Source: Methyloversatilis sp.
Lineage (GTDB): Bacteria; Pseudomonadota; Gammaproteobacteria; Burkholderiales; Rhodocyclaceae
Direction: 5' to 3'
DNA: 33,454 nucleotides
Assembly: GCF_030696805.1 (NCBI RefSeq)
Contig: NZ_JAUYRO010000005.1
Span: 1-33,454 of the forward strand
Shown here: in pieces, positions 22,702 to 31,221 of the stretch
How the letters are laid out: each line of letters begins with the position of its first letter
Numbering within the stretch: the first letter of the stretch is position 1
The notes under the pieces: generated by a model
Told to the model about the DNA's origin: nothing
Databases searched by the model: none
What the model saw: the letters and a program-made list of their open reading frames with translations, nothing else
Position numbers and translations under genes: made by a program

Positions 22702-23274
22702 TTGAAAACCGCTCAACTTGTCACTGCAAGCCTGCTCGCGCTGTTGCTGGGCGCGTGCGGCCAACCGGCCGAACCGGAACCTGTCGCAGCGCCGCCGGCT
22801 GCGCCAACCACTCCGATAACCGAAGTCAATCCGGCGCCGGTCGCCGAGGTTACGGCAACGCCCGCACCCGCCGAAGCCGCTCCGACGGCCGTCGTGCCCG
22901 CTCCCGCACCTGATCCGGCACCCGCAACTGCCGCTGCAGCCGCGCCCGCTGCGGTCGAGGCACCGGCGGCCGCTGCAACCGAAGTCGCGGCCGCGGCCGC
23001 CGGCGGCGATGTCGTGAAGGGCTGGAAAGCCTGGCGTGCGGCAGCATGCGAGCGTTGCCATGGCCCGGCACAGGAAGGCATGGTTGGTCCGTCGCTGATT
23101 GCGTCGCTGAAGACGCTGTCGAAGGACGACTTCAACACGGCCGTGATCGAAGGGCGCATCGCGCTCGGCATGCCCGGCCACCCCTTCCTGGCCGACAAGA
23201 TCGACGACCTGTACGCCTATCTGAAAGGTCGCTCGGACGGCAGCGTCGCGAACGTGCGACCGGACGGCGCCTGA
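22702..23274 (+). CDS. Lipoprotein c-type cytochrome, single haem, Ala/Pro tether
   Basis: This 190-residue protein starts at a TTG with GGGGAG 8 nt upstream. A lipobox LGAC makes Cys19 the lipidated residue, so it is anchored in a membrane facing the periplasm. Residues 25-105 are a flexible Ala/Pro/Val-rich linker. The C-terminal class I cytochrome c domain has one haem site (CERCH, 116-120) and a likely axial Met in ALGMPGHP. Such tethered cytochromes carry electrons between periplasmic dehydrogenases and terminal oxidases. No dehydrogenase gene is adjacent, so the partner is unknown. Confidence 0.9.
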   Translation: MKTAQLVTASLLALLLGACGQPAEPEPVAAPPAAPTTPITEVNPAPVAEVTATPAPAEAAPTAVVPAPAPDPAPATAAAAAPAAVEAPAAAATEVAAAAAGGDVVKGWKAWRAAACERCHGPAQEGMVGPSLIASLKTLSKDDFNTAVIEGRIALGMPGHPFLADKIDDLYAYLKGRSDGSVANVRPDGA

Positions 23275-23306
23275 TTGCAGCCTGGCCCGGATGGCGACGC
23301 AGCGGA

Positions 23307-23990
23307 TCAACGCCGCTTTCCGGCCGGCTGCGCCCACCTGACCAGCATCCGCAGCCCCGCCGCTGCCAGAAACGCCGCGATCAGGCTGATCAAACCCCAC
23401 TTCAGCATCACGCTGTAATGCCCCCAGGCGAACAGCGCCTCACCCGGGCCGTCGGCAACGGCTGACAGAAACACCAGATGCGCAATGTTCTCGCTGACGT
23501 CGGCCAGACCCGCCAGCGGCGCCGCGAACGTTGCCGCCTGCCCCACGCGGCGGGGCGCGCCGCCGAGCGTGGCTGCAGCGCGCGCGCACAGCATCCACAG
23601 GAAGATCGAGTAGGCCGCCATGAAGGCGAAGTCGGCCCACAGCGTCTGCCGTGCCGTGTGCAGGCGGGCCTCCGGCGGGCGGGATTCGACGCGCTGCTGC
23701 GCCGCGTCCGGCGAGCCGGTCGCCGCTGCGCAACCGTGCAGCGCGCGCTGCGCCTCGGTGTCCGCACACTGGCCGGCCCAGCTCTGCACCACCAGCCGGG
23801 CACATTCGGCCGAGCCTGCGAACTGCAGACTCAGCATGCCGTGCGGCGTACACGACATCTGGATGTCGCGGTTGGTGGCCAGCACGAAGGCGCCGGTCAC
23901 CGCGGTCAGCAGCAGTGCGGCGATGAGCCGTACGACACTCGTCATGCCAGCCGCGCGATCAGCGGCTCGTCCTGGCGTTGCGGATGACAT
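23307..23990 (-). CDS. Unknown integral membrane protein
   Basis: This 227-residue protein has a hydrophobic helix near 20-40. A roughly 75-residue extracytoplasmic loop carries four cysteines (MSCTPHG, AECARL, GQCADTE, HGCAAA). About three more helices follow (near 118-137, 152-175 and 194-216). ATG 23990 is supported by GAGGT 6 nt upstream; an in-frame ATG at 23945 is an alternative. The cysteines suggest disulfides in the periplasmic loop. No family is recognised. The gene converges on the cytochrome c gene with a 32-bp gap. Confidence 0.72.
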   Translation of the reverse strand: MSSATPGRAADRAAGMTSVVRLIAALLLTAVTGAFVLATNRDIQMSCTPHGMLSLQFAGSAECARLVVQSWAGQCADTEAQRALHGCAAATGSPDAAQQRVESRPPEARLHTARQTLWADFAFMAAYSIFLWMLCARAAATLGGAPRRVGQAATFAAPLAGLADVSENIAHLVFLSAVADGPGEALFAWGHYSVMLKWGLISLIAAFLAAAGLRMLVRWAQPAGKRR

Positions 23991-24168
23991 GTTCAGACCT
24001 CATGGCTCGCGCGAGCCGGGGCACTCCCCGCTGCGCAGCTCACCGCAGCATTCACTGCCTGCCCGTCGCGCGCAAGTCCGGTCGCGGTAGAACCTGCGGC
24101 GCATCGGCCTGTCTGTGCCGCAGGCACCCAGGGCCGTCGCCCTGAAATGCAGACCGGAGGCAGCGCAA

Positions 24169-24543
24169 ATGCTGAGCGAACTGATCGTGGCGGGCGTGGT
24201 GGGCGTGATGCTGTTCTTCACCGTGGCGGTGGCGCCGGGCATCTTCAAGGTGTTGCCGCAGGAATGGGCCAGTGTTTATGTGCGCAACTTCTTCCCGAAG
24301 TATTACGCCGTGCTCGGCGCCGCCTGCCTGATCGCGGCCGTGATCGACGCGCCGCAGGCGGTGCGCATGGCGGCGGCCCTCAGTACCGTGCTGTTCGCCA
24401 TTTCTCTGTGGGGCGTCACCCCGGCCGTGAATGCCGCCACCGACCGCGGCGACCGGCGCCGCTTCGGCCTGCTGCACGGGCTGAGCGTGGGGCTGAACGT
24501 GATCATCCTGATCGCGCTGGTGTGGGCGCTGTGGGCCGCCTGA
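24169..24543 (+). CDS. DUF4149-like small membrane protein
   Basis: This 124-residue protein has four predicted membrane helices. The motif VLPQEWASVYVRNFFPKYY after the first helix fits DUF4149 (TMEM205-like) proteins. ATG 24169 is preceded by GGAGG with 8-nt spacing, which decides the start over an in-frame ATG at 24115. Function is unknown. It is followed after 47 bp by another small membrane protein on the same strand. Confidence 0.82.
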   Translation: MLSELIVAGVVGVMLFFTVAVAPGIFKVLPQEWASVYVRNFFPKYYAVLGAACLIAAVIDAPQAVRMAAALSTVLFAISLWGVTPAVNAATDRGDRRRFGLLHGLSVGLNVIILIALVWALWAA

Positions 24544-24590
24544 CCGGCACGCCACTTTGACGGACTCCACACAGGAACAGGGGGCAAACC

Positions 24591-24893
24591 GTGTTCTTGG
24601 CCGGCGTCGGCGTCGCCTTCATCGCCGAATCGACCGCCCTGCTTTATCTCGCACTGCGCTGCGGCTACCGGTACCCGAACGCGACCCAAGAAGTCATTCC
24701 GTACCGGACCTATGACCCGGAAACGCGCGAATACTACATCGCGCTGTTCCTGTCGCTGTATCTGCTGTCGATGTGGAGCCGCACGAACGGCGTGCTGTGT
24801 GCATCGCCGGCTGGAGCGGCCAGTCAGCCGGCTGCGCCCGCCGGCGCTGCAGGCCAGTCCGTTGAAAGCACATCGCCGAACCAGCCCGCGTAA
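24591..24893 (+). CDS. Small hypothetical membrane-associated protein
   Basis: This 100-residue protein starts at a GTG with AGGGGG 6-7 nt upstream. It has an N-terminal membrane helix (1-22), a polar middle (EVIPYRTYDPETREYYIAL), a second hydrophobic helix (LFLSLYLLSMW) and an Ala/Pro-rich tail. Third-position GC bias supports coding up to about residue 68. Its last 70 bp overlap, in antisense, the end of the convergent glycosyltransferase gene, so the low-complexity tail may be read-through into non-original sequence. No family is recognised. Confidence 0.6.
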   Translation: MFLAGVGVAFIAESTALLYLALRCGYRYPNATQEVIPYRTYDPETREYYIALFLSLYLLSMWSRTNGVLCASPAGAASQPAAPAGAAGQSVESTSPNQPA

Positions 24894-26014
24894 CGCGCGC
24901 GCAGCGCATCAGGCAGGTGGCGCGCCGCCTGGCTGCGTGCCGCCTGGCTCATCCCGGCAAAAAGCGGCGGGTCATCGACCAGCCTGACCAGCGCATCGAA
25001 CCACGCTCCGACGTCGTCGGCCGGCAGCACGCAACGCGCATCCGAGACCGTTTCGGGCAGCGCGCCGCGGTCCGACACCAGCGCCACCGCGCCATTGGCC
25101 ATCGCTTCCAGTGCCGCCCGCCCGGCGGCCTCCTCGACGACCGACGGCGCGATCAGCACGCGCGTGTGCGCCCAGATGTCAGCGACGCGCGCGCCAGCTG
25201 GCGCGAACATCAAACTGGTATGGCGTATCAGGTCGAATCCGGCAGCCTGCCCCGCTGCGACGAGTTGCGCCGCCGGCGCGCGCCCTTCCACCACCAGCAG
25301 CGGAATGTCCGGCCGCTCGACGCCGAGCCGTTCCGCCAGTTGCACCAGCAGTGCGAGGCCCTTGGCCGGCTCCGGGTTGATGAAGGTGACGAACACCGGG
25401 TCGTGCGTCGGCGCGACGACATCGGGCATCAGCGGCGCCGGCAGCACCGCCGGCGCCTCGCCCCATGCTGACGCGTAGCGCTGCGACAGAAATCGGGTTG
25501 GTGCGAGGAAGGCATCGCAGGCCGTCGGCCGTACCCCGACATACGCGAGGTTATGCAGCGCGAACACGACGCGCGCCCCCGCCTGCTGCAACTGCCGGCG
25601 CCGACGTGCGTCGCCCGGGTCGCCACCGTAGGTCAGCACGAGTTGCGGACGGAAGTCGTCGATCAGCCGGTCGAGCTGCGCCTGATAGGCAGCGCCGACG
25701 TCCTGCTCCCAATAATGCCGGCGTGCCGGATCGGTCAGCACGATGTGATGGGTGACGCCCGCATGACGGGTTTCGAGCAGCGCGCACGGTGCCTCGCCGG
25801 GCGTTTGCGTGCGTAGCACCGTCGCACCGTGCGCCTCGATCAGCGCCGCATGGTCGGTGGTCACTGCACCTTCACATCCGCTGGTGGCCAGGCTATGCAC
25901 CGACCAGCCGGCCAGCGCCAGCAGTTCGGCAATCTGGCGCATCGACTGCGCCGCGCCGCTGGTCGGGTCGAACGGCGACTGGCCGAGCAGCAGCAGAAGG
26001 CGCGGCGCAGTCAC
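24824..26014 (-). CDS. GT-B fold glycosyltransferase (GT4-like)
   Basis: This 396-residue cytoplasmic glycosyltransferase transfers a sugar from a nucleotide-sugar donor. The N-terminal acceptor half has LGQSPFDPTSGAAQSM and a glycine-rich start. The C-terminal donor half has FINPEPAKGL and the E-x7-E motif (Glu295 and Glu303 in EEAAGRAALEAMANG), typical of retaining GT4 enzymes. It starts at a GTG 26 bp after the stop of the PEP-CTERM gene upstream on the same strand, so the two are probably co-transcribed. Modification of that protein or of associated polysaccharide is inferred from position only. Confidence 0.9.
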   Translation of the reverse strand: MTAPRLLLLLGQSPFDPTSGAAQSMRQIAELLALAGWSVHSLATSGCEGAVTTDHAALIEAHGATVLRTQTPGEAPCALLETRHAGVTHHIVLTDPARRHYWEQDVGAAYQAQLDRLIDDFRPQLVLTYGGDPGDARRRRQLQQAGARVVFALHNLAYVGVRPTACDAFLAPTRFLSQRYASAWGEAPAVLPAPLMPDVVAPTHDPVFVTFINPEPAKGLALLVQLAERLGVERPDIPLLVVEGRAPAAQLVAAGQAAGFDLIRHTSLMFAPAGARVADIWAHTRVLIAPSVVEEAAGRAALEAMANGAVALVSDRGALPETVSDARCVLPADDVGAWFDALVRLVDDPPLFAGMSQAARSQAARHLPDALRARYAGWFGDVLSTDWPAAPAGAAG

Positions 26015-26040
26015 CGGCGGTCAGTCGGGCCGGGGCGCCA

Positions 26041-28542
26041 TCAGGCGCGGCGGCGCAGCCGCCAGCCCAGCAGACCGAGACCTGCCAGCAGGGTGGCCCA
26101 GGTTTCCGGTTCGGGAACCGGTGCCGCGAGCGCCAGCGACACCGATTGCGCGCCATAGGTGATGGCGACATTCCAGTCGCCGGCATGGATGGCGTCAAAC
26201 TCGCCGCTCACGCCGCCTGCCGCGGTCAGGAAGGTGAAGGTCTGGCCGGCCAGCGGCGTGAAGCCGAAGTCCAGATACAGGTCGCCGCCCAGCGTCGCGC
26301 TGCCGGTGATGGCCAGCCAGTCGTACGCGATGCCCTGGCTCACGCCGTCGACTTCGATCAGCAGCGCGCTGCCTGCCTGCTGCACATAGCTGCCTTCGAC
26401 ATCAAGGCGGCCGGTGCGCGCTGCATCGAGGCCGCCGGGCGATACGCTGGCGCCGGCGCCGATCACGATGTCGGCCGCACTGGCCAGGCTGCCGCTGCCG
26501 CGCAGCCAGCCGCCATCGAAGGCCATCGTTGCAGCGGACAGCCGTCCGTCGACCTGCGTCGAACCGGCCGATTGCGCATAGCTGCCGGCACCACTGACCA
26601 CGCCCGTGCTGCCGATGCCGACAGCGCCCGCGTTCTCGATGCTGCCGGAATTGTTCAGCGCGCCGTCATTCACCACTGTGCCGGCCGCTGCAACCTGCAG
26701 CGTGCCGGTGTTGTTGTAGACGCCGGTCGCGGTGTTGGTCAGCGTGCCTTCCTCGACGACGAACAGGCCGTCGTTGTTCACCGTGTTGGCGCTCGAATTG
26801 GTGAAACTGCCGCGATTGTTCACCACGCCGCCGAACAGATTGTTCAGCGTGCCGACGTTCTTGAACTGGCCGTTGTTGTTCAGCGTGCCGCGGTTGGTCG
26901 CAATGCCGCCGAGGGCATTGAGCAGGGTGCCGAAGTTTTCGGTCGTCGCCCCCTCTTCGTTGTCGAAGCTTCCACGATTGTTGAATGACGCGCCGCCAAG
27001 CACGCTCAGCAGACCCGCGTTCGTCACGCTCGCGCCGCTGGCGTTGTTCAGCGTGCCGCGATTGGCCGCCACGCCGCCGAGGGCATTGAGCATCGAACCG
27101 AAATTGTCGGTCGTGCCCCCGGCCTTGTTCTCGAAGCGGCCCTCGTTCGAGAACGACGCGCCACCGAGTACGCTCAGCAACCCCGTGTTCTCGATCACGC
27201 CGCTGCTCTGGTTGGTCAATGAGCCGGCACCACCCAGCGCGCCACCGAGCAGGTTGCGAAGCGTGCCGCTGTTCTCCACCGATGATCCGGCTGCTGTATT
27301 GAAGGTTGCGCCAGACCGGTTTTCCAGCGTGCCGTTGTTCCACAGCGATGCGCCACCGAGCAGGCCGACCAGCCCGCTGTTCTCGAACACGCCATCGCTC
27401 TGGTTGCTGATCGAGCCGGCACCGCCCAGCGCGCCGCCCGCCAGGTTGCGCAGCGTGCCCGAATTGTTGATGTAGCCCTGAGCGCTGATGTTCACCGTGC
27501 CGGCATTGCCGAACAGGCTGCCGAACGCGTTCTCGAACGAACTTTCGTTGTCGAAGGTGGCGCCCGCCGTGTTCTCGAAGCTGCCGTAATTGGTGAAGTA
27601 GCCGCCGCCCAGATTGCGCAGCAGCCCGCGGTTGACGAATTGCCCGCCTTCGTCGATGTCGACGTAGCCGTGGTTTTCGAAGGTCGCACCCACCAGATTC
27701 CGATAGATGCCGCGCGTGCGGAGGGTCGACGACGACGGCAGCACGAAAATGTCCGAATTGGTCTTTTCCTCACCCGCCCGGGTGCTGGAGCCCGGCAGTA
27801 AGGTCATGTCGATGCCGCGATTCAGCGTGGCGAAGCGCAAGGTGTCGCCGTTGAGCGCGCCCTGCGTATCTTCGTAGCCTTGCGGGGTGACCGAGTCGGG
27901 CCAGTAGATCTTGACCATCGCATACCACTGGGTGGCGTTTTCGGCCGTCCAGTCATCGACGGTGAGTGTCAGCGCATCGTCGTAGGTGTAGCTGCCCGGC
28001 TCGTACAGCGATCCATGGGCGCTGTTGCTGTAGAGGCGGCTGCGATCCGGCCCGCCCTGGTAGTTGTCGGCGACGAACACCTGGTCGGACAGGCCGATTT
28101 CCAGATCCCACGCCATGTAGGGATAGGGATAGCTGGAATACGGCGGCACCGTATAGGTGAAATCAACCAGCAGTTCGAAGGCGGCGTTGATCACGTCGCC
28201 TTCGCTCAGCAAGCCGTCGATGGCGCCGCCCCAGGCGTAGGCGAAGCCGCTTACGTCGTATCGGCGCAGCGTCGCCTGTGCATTGTTGTCGAAGCGCCAG
28301 AACAGCGAATCGGCGATCGTCTTGTCACCGGTGAGCGACAGGCCGGAGGCGTCCGCCGTGGCATCCGCGGCAGCGTCGTCGAACCAGGACATGAACCAGC
28401 CCGAGCTGGTGTATTCGCCTGCGAAGGAATAGCCGGGCAGCAGTTCGGCCGCCTGCGCGGCAGGTGCCGCCGCGAGCGGCATCACGACCAATGCGGTGCC
28501 GGCGAGCGCGCGGGCACGATTCATCAGGGTTTCGGGAGGCAC
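26041..28542 (-). CDS. Large PEP-CTERM protein with beta-helix repeats
   Basis: This 833-residue secreted protein has a signal peptide (MNRARALAGTALVVMPLAA within 1-32) and a unique N-terminal domain of about 230 residues with many Tyr and Trp (VPPYSSYPYPYMAWD). A long repeat region (about 270-690) follows with motifs such as FENSGL, LGGASF-N-G and GTLNN. Within it a 56-residue unit starting GLLSVLGGASF occurs twice in tandem (near residues 452 and 508). An autotransporter-like segment (VSPGGLDAARTGRLDVEGSY) and the sorting signal VPEPETWATLLAGLG then RRRA end the protein. The GTG at 28542 has AAAGG 6 nt upstream; ATG 28524 is an alternative that also keeps the signal peptide. It is a likely surface or matrix stalk protein, processed by an exosortase encoded elsewhere. 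Confidence 0.9.
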   Translation of the reverse strand: MPPETLMNRARALAGTALVVMPLAAAPAAQAAELLPGYSFAGEYTSSGWFMSWFDDAAADATADASGLSLTGDKTIADSLFWRFDNNAQATLRRYDVSGFAYAWGGAIDGLLSEGDVINAAFELLVDFTYTVPPYSSYPYPYMAWDLEIGLSDQVFVADNYQGGPDRSRLYSNSAHGSLYEPGSYTYDDALTLTVDDWTAENATQWYAMVKIYWPDSVTPQGYEDTQGALNGDTLRFATLNRGIDMTLLPGSSTRAGEEKTNSDIFVLPSSSTLRTRGIYRNLVGATFENHGYVDIDEGGQFVNRGLLRNLGGGYFTNYGSFENTAGATFDNESSFENAFGSLFGNAGTVNISAQGYINNSGTLRNLAGGALGGAGSISNQSDGVFENSGLVGLLGGASLWNNGTLENRSGATFNTAAGSSVENSGTLRNLLGGALGGAGSLTNQSSGVIENTGLLSVLGGASFSNEGRFENKAGGTTDNFGSMLNALGGVAANRGTLNNASGASVTNAGLLSVLGGASFNNRGSFDNEEGATTENFGTLLNALGGIATNRGTLNNNGQFKNVGTLNNLFGGVVNNRGSFTNSSANTVNNDGLFVVEEGTLTNTATGVYNNTGTLQVAAAGTVVNDGALNNSGSIENAGAVGIGSTGVVSGAGSYAQSAGSTQVDGRLSAATMAFDGGWLRGSGSLASAADIVIGAGASVSPGGLDAARTGRLDVEGSYVQQAGSALLIEVDGVSQGIAYDWLAITGSATLGGDLYLDFGFTPLAGQTFTFLTAAGGVSGEFDAIHAGDWNVAITYGAQSVSLALAAPVPEPETWATLLAGLGLLGWRLRRRA

Positions 28543-28708
28543 GGGCGGCCTTTCAATTTGTTGGAGTTGTGTGCGACGACCCCGTGACGGGTAACGTCCG
28601 ATCAGCCGAAATTCTAGGGGCGAATTTTCGCTTCGCGCACGTACGGTTTCACGGTGACGCCGGCCGGAACGTTAAAAAGCGTCGCGCCGCACGAACGCTG
28701 ATCGGCGA

Positions 28709-30088
28709 TCAGTCGAGTTGCAGCAGGCGGCCGAATGGCACGTGCGCGCGCCGCGCCGCTTCGGGCACTGCCCACAGCACCGGCCAGCGCGGCCGAAAGC
28801 GCGCCGGGCCGTCGAGGTCGGTCAGCACGACGGCGATGTCCGGCCGGTGACGATCCGCTTCCTCGAGCAGCGGCGTGAAATCGGTGCCGCCACCGCCGGT
28901 GAAGGTGAGCTCGCCGAGATCGGCGCGCCCGGCGGCGAACTGTTCGACGCGCTGCACCCGATCGTCACCGATGATGAGTACCAGCCCGGCTTCGAGCCGG
29001 CGGCTGATGGCTTCGATCTCGCGCGTGAAGCGGGCCATCAGCGCATCGTCGATCGAACCCGACACGTCGATGATCAGCGCCAGCCGCGGCACGGTCTTCG
29101 CCGCACTGAAACCCGGCTCCCACGGCATGCGGTGGCGCGGGCCGGCGCGGCCCTGATTGGCAATGTACGAACGCGACGGCCGCGACCACGACAGGTCGCG
29201 CTTCGGCGACAGGCTGCGCGCGAGCTGCGTGCGCAGCACCGGTTCCCACGGCGTGCGGCTGCGCGGCAGGTCGGCGATCAGCGTGCGCAGCATCGAATGC
29301 GCCCCGTCGTTGGCATGGCCGCGGATCAGCCGCTCGCTCCACTCGCGCGCCTGCTCCGCTTCCGCCTCCGGCGGGCCGCGCGTGTCGGGCCCGGGTACCA
29401 GGTCGCGTTCCGATTCGCAGCCGAGCACCCTGACCCGGCCCGACTTCGGGCCATCGGGTCGCGCGGCGGTCTGCGCGCCGTCCGCCTGCTGCGCGGGCGT
29501 GGTCGCGCCACCGGCCGTATCGGCATCGCGGCCGCCTTGCTTGCGCGGCGTAGCGCTGCGCCCGCCCGACGGCGGCGGCCGGCGGTCGTCGATGGCGCGG
29601 TACAGGCGTTCGACATCCCATTCCAGCAGCGATTTCTCTACCGGCTGGTCGATACCCAGCACGCTCGTCAGCAGGCGGTCGAGCTGCACGGCGGTGGCCG
29701 GCTGACGCAGCCATTCGAGGTGCGACAGCGCGCTGTTGATCAGCGCGTCGGCACACAGATTGAACAGTTGCAGGTCGGCGTCACCCAGCACCTGCTGCAG
29801 TGCGACGAAGCGCTGCGGGTGACGCAGCGCGATGTGCAGAACTTCGTGCGCCACGCGAGCGGCCTGCTCCTCGATCGGCAGTCGCTCGAAGGCGGCGCTG
29901 TAGAAGATGGTGTGGCCGTCGGTGGTGAGCGGCGCCGACGTGGTGTCGGCGTCGGCCGGCAGGTCGCGATGGCGCACCCACAGCGCCAGCCCGCCGGTGG
30001 CCGGTGCGAATTCGACCATGCGCTGCACGGCGCGCGTGCCGCGATGGACGTACAGCGAATGCCCCGCCGACGGGGTGGCCTCAGGCAT
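28709..30088 (-). CDS. DUF2201-type putative metallopeptidase / VWA-like protein
   Basis: This 459-residue cytoplasmic protein has an N-terminal metallopeptidase-like domain with HEVLH (81-85, a zinc HEXXH motif). A low-complexity Pro/Gly/Arg linker (about 168-245) follows, then a C-terminal VWA-like domain with the MIDAS motif DVSGS (341-345) and TGGGGTDFTPLL. This is the layout of the 'VWA-like domain, DUF2201' partner of MoxR ATPases. Its ATG overlaps the MoxR stop by 8 bp, so the proteins should be made together. By analogy with MoxR/VWA pairs it may act with the ATPase as a metal-dependent chaperone or maturation device for an unknown target. Confidence 0.88.
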   Translation of the reverse strand: MPEATPSAGHSLYVHRGTRAVQRMVEFAPATGGLALWVRHRDLPADADTTSAPLTTDGHTIFYSAAFERLPIEEQAARVAHEVLHIALRHPQRFVALQQVLGDADLQLFNLCADALINSALSHLEWLRQPATAVQLDRLLTSVLGIDQPVEKSLLEWDVERLYRAIDDRRPPPSGGRSATPRKQGGRDADTAGGATTPAQQADGAQTAARPDGPKSGRVRVLGCESERDLVPGPDTRGPPEAEAEQAREWSERLIRGHANDGAHSMLRTLIADLPRSRTPWEPVLRTQLARSLSPKRDLSWSRPSRSYIANQGRAGPRHRMPWEPGFSAAKTVPRLALIIDVSGSIDDALMARFTREIEAISRRLEAGLVLIIGDDRVQRVEQFAAGRADLGELTFTGGGGTDFTPLLEEADRHRPDIAVVLTDLDGPARFRPRWPVLWAVPEAARRAHVPFGRLLQLD

Positions 30089-31178
30089 CGCGGCGCTGGT
30101 CGAGATAACGTCGATACGCGGGGCTGTCCAGAATGGACGTCGCCAGATCGCCCTCCAGCGCCTTCTGCATCAGCAGTTCCATGGCCAGCGTCTGCGCCTC
30201 GCGGATCGGCAGCGGCACCGTGCCCCGGATGTCCGGCAACTGGTCGATGATGTCGAGCCCGCGCGTCATGCGCGGCGCGTCGGTACAGGCGGCGAGCAGG
30301 CCGTAGATCAGGCCGTACAGGCCATCGAGCGTCTGCGGCAGCAGCGCGGCGGTGGCCGGACCGCGCGGCGTGTCGAGCAGGCACATCACGTCAGCACCGG
30401 CGCGCAGTTCGCGCAGCACACCGAAGAACTCGGCCGCGTTCGCCGCGCCGATGCGGCCCTGCACGAACAGTCGCTGTGCGGCTTCGGAGACGCCTGACTT
30501 CAGCACATTCGAAATGTCTTCCCAGCCGCGCGGGCTTGCGCCGATCAGGTAGTCGTTGGCGAGCTGGGCCTGCGTGTCGTCGAGCTTGTCCGGCCGCACC
30601 TTCAGATAGGCCATCACCTCCGGAGCGAAACCCATGGCCAGCGCGTGCGACAGGAAGGCGTCGATCACTGTCTGCACGTTGAAGTGAAACATGCGGTCGG
30701 CCAGTGCGGTGCCCATGTCATGGCACACCGCGCCGTGAAAGCTCGCGTTGCCGGCGGCGATCACCTGCCAGCCGTCGGGCAGCCGGTAGTTGCCGACGCG
30801 CCGGTCGAGAATGAGCGAATAGGCGGAAATCTGCAGCCGCTGGTCGGCCGCGGTCAGTTCGTCGAGAAACAGGATGCCGTCGGGCGCGTCGGCGGCGGGC
30901 AGGAACTCGGGCGGAAACCACACCGTCTTGCCCTGCACCTCATCGGCATAGATGGCGCCGCGGATGTCCACCGGCTCGATCGTGGTCAGGCGCAGATCGA
31001 CCAGCGGCACGGCGTAGTGCGCCGCGACCTGACGCACCACCGACGATTTGCCGACGCCGCGCGAGCCCCACAGCATGGTCGCGCGCCTGCGCAGCACCGG
31101 GTCGGCGAACTGTTCGATCAGCGCCGCCTTGGCGGCCGCCACGGACACTGGCGGAATGTTCATCGGATTGGCAGACAT
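30081..31178 (-). CDS. MoxR-type AAA+ ATPase
   Basis: This 365-residue AAA+ ATPase has Walker A GSRGVGKS (38-45), Walker B ILFLDE (102-107) and a sensor-like AAGNASFHG region. It resembles MoxR ATPases, which remodel or load cofactors into partner proteins together with VWA proteins. ATG 31178 gives the normal MoxR-type start; the open frame continues 35 codons upstream into the membrane-protein gap without a ribosome-binding site. It is the middle gene of a three-gene operon, 43 bp after the membrane protein and overlapping the VWA gene by 8 bp. Confidence 0.9.
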   Translation of the reverse strand: MSANPMNIPPVSVAAAKAALIEQFADPVLRRRATMLWGSRGVGKSSVVRQVAAHYAVPLVDLRLTTIEPVDIRGAIYADEVQGKTVWFPPEFLPAADAPDGILFLDELTAADQRLQISAYSLILDRRVGNYRLPDGWQVIAAGNASFHGAVCHDMGTALADRMFHFNVQTVIDAFLSHALAMGFAPEVMAYLKVRPDKLDDTQAQLANDYLIGASPRGWEDISNVLKSGVSEAAQRLFVQGRIGAANAAEFFGVLRELRAGADVMCLLDTPRGPATAALLPQTLDGLYGLIYGLLAACTDAPRMTRGLDIIDQLPDIRGTVPLPIREAQTLAMELLMQKALEGDLATSILDSPAYRRYLDQRRDA

Positions 31179-31221
31179 CGGTTCTCGCGCTTGATGTGAA
31201 AGTTGGAGCCGCTCGAAGCAA

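Noticed and set aside
28698-28712. Palindrome CTGATCG-G-CGATCAG as a terminator for the VWA-like gene
   Set aside because: It overlaps the stop codon region, has a one-base centre and no T run on the minus strand, so it is not a convincing terminator.
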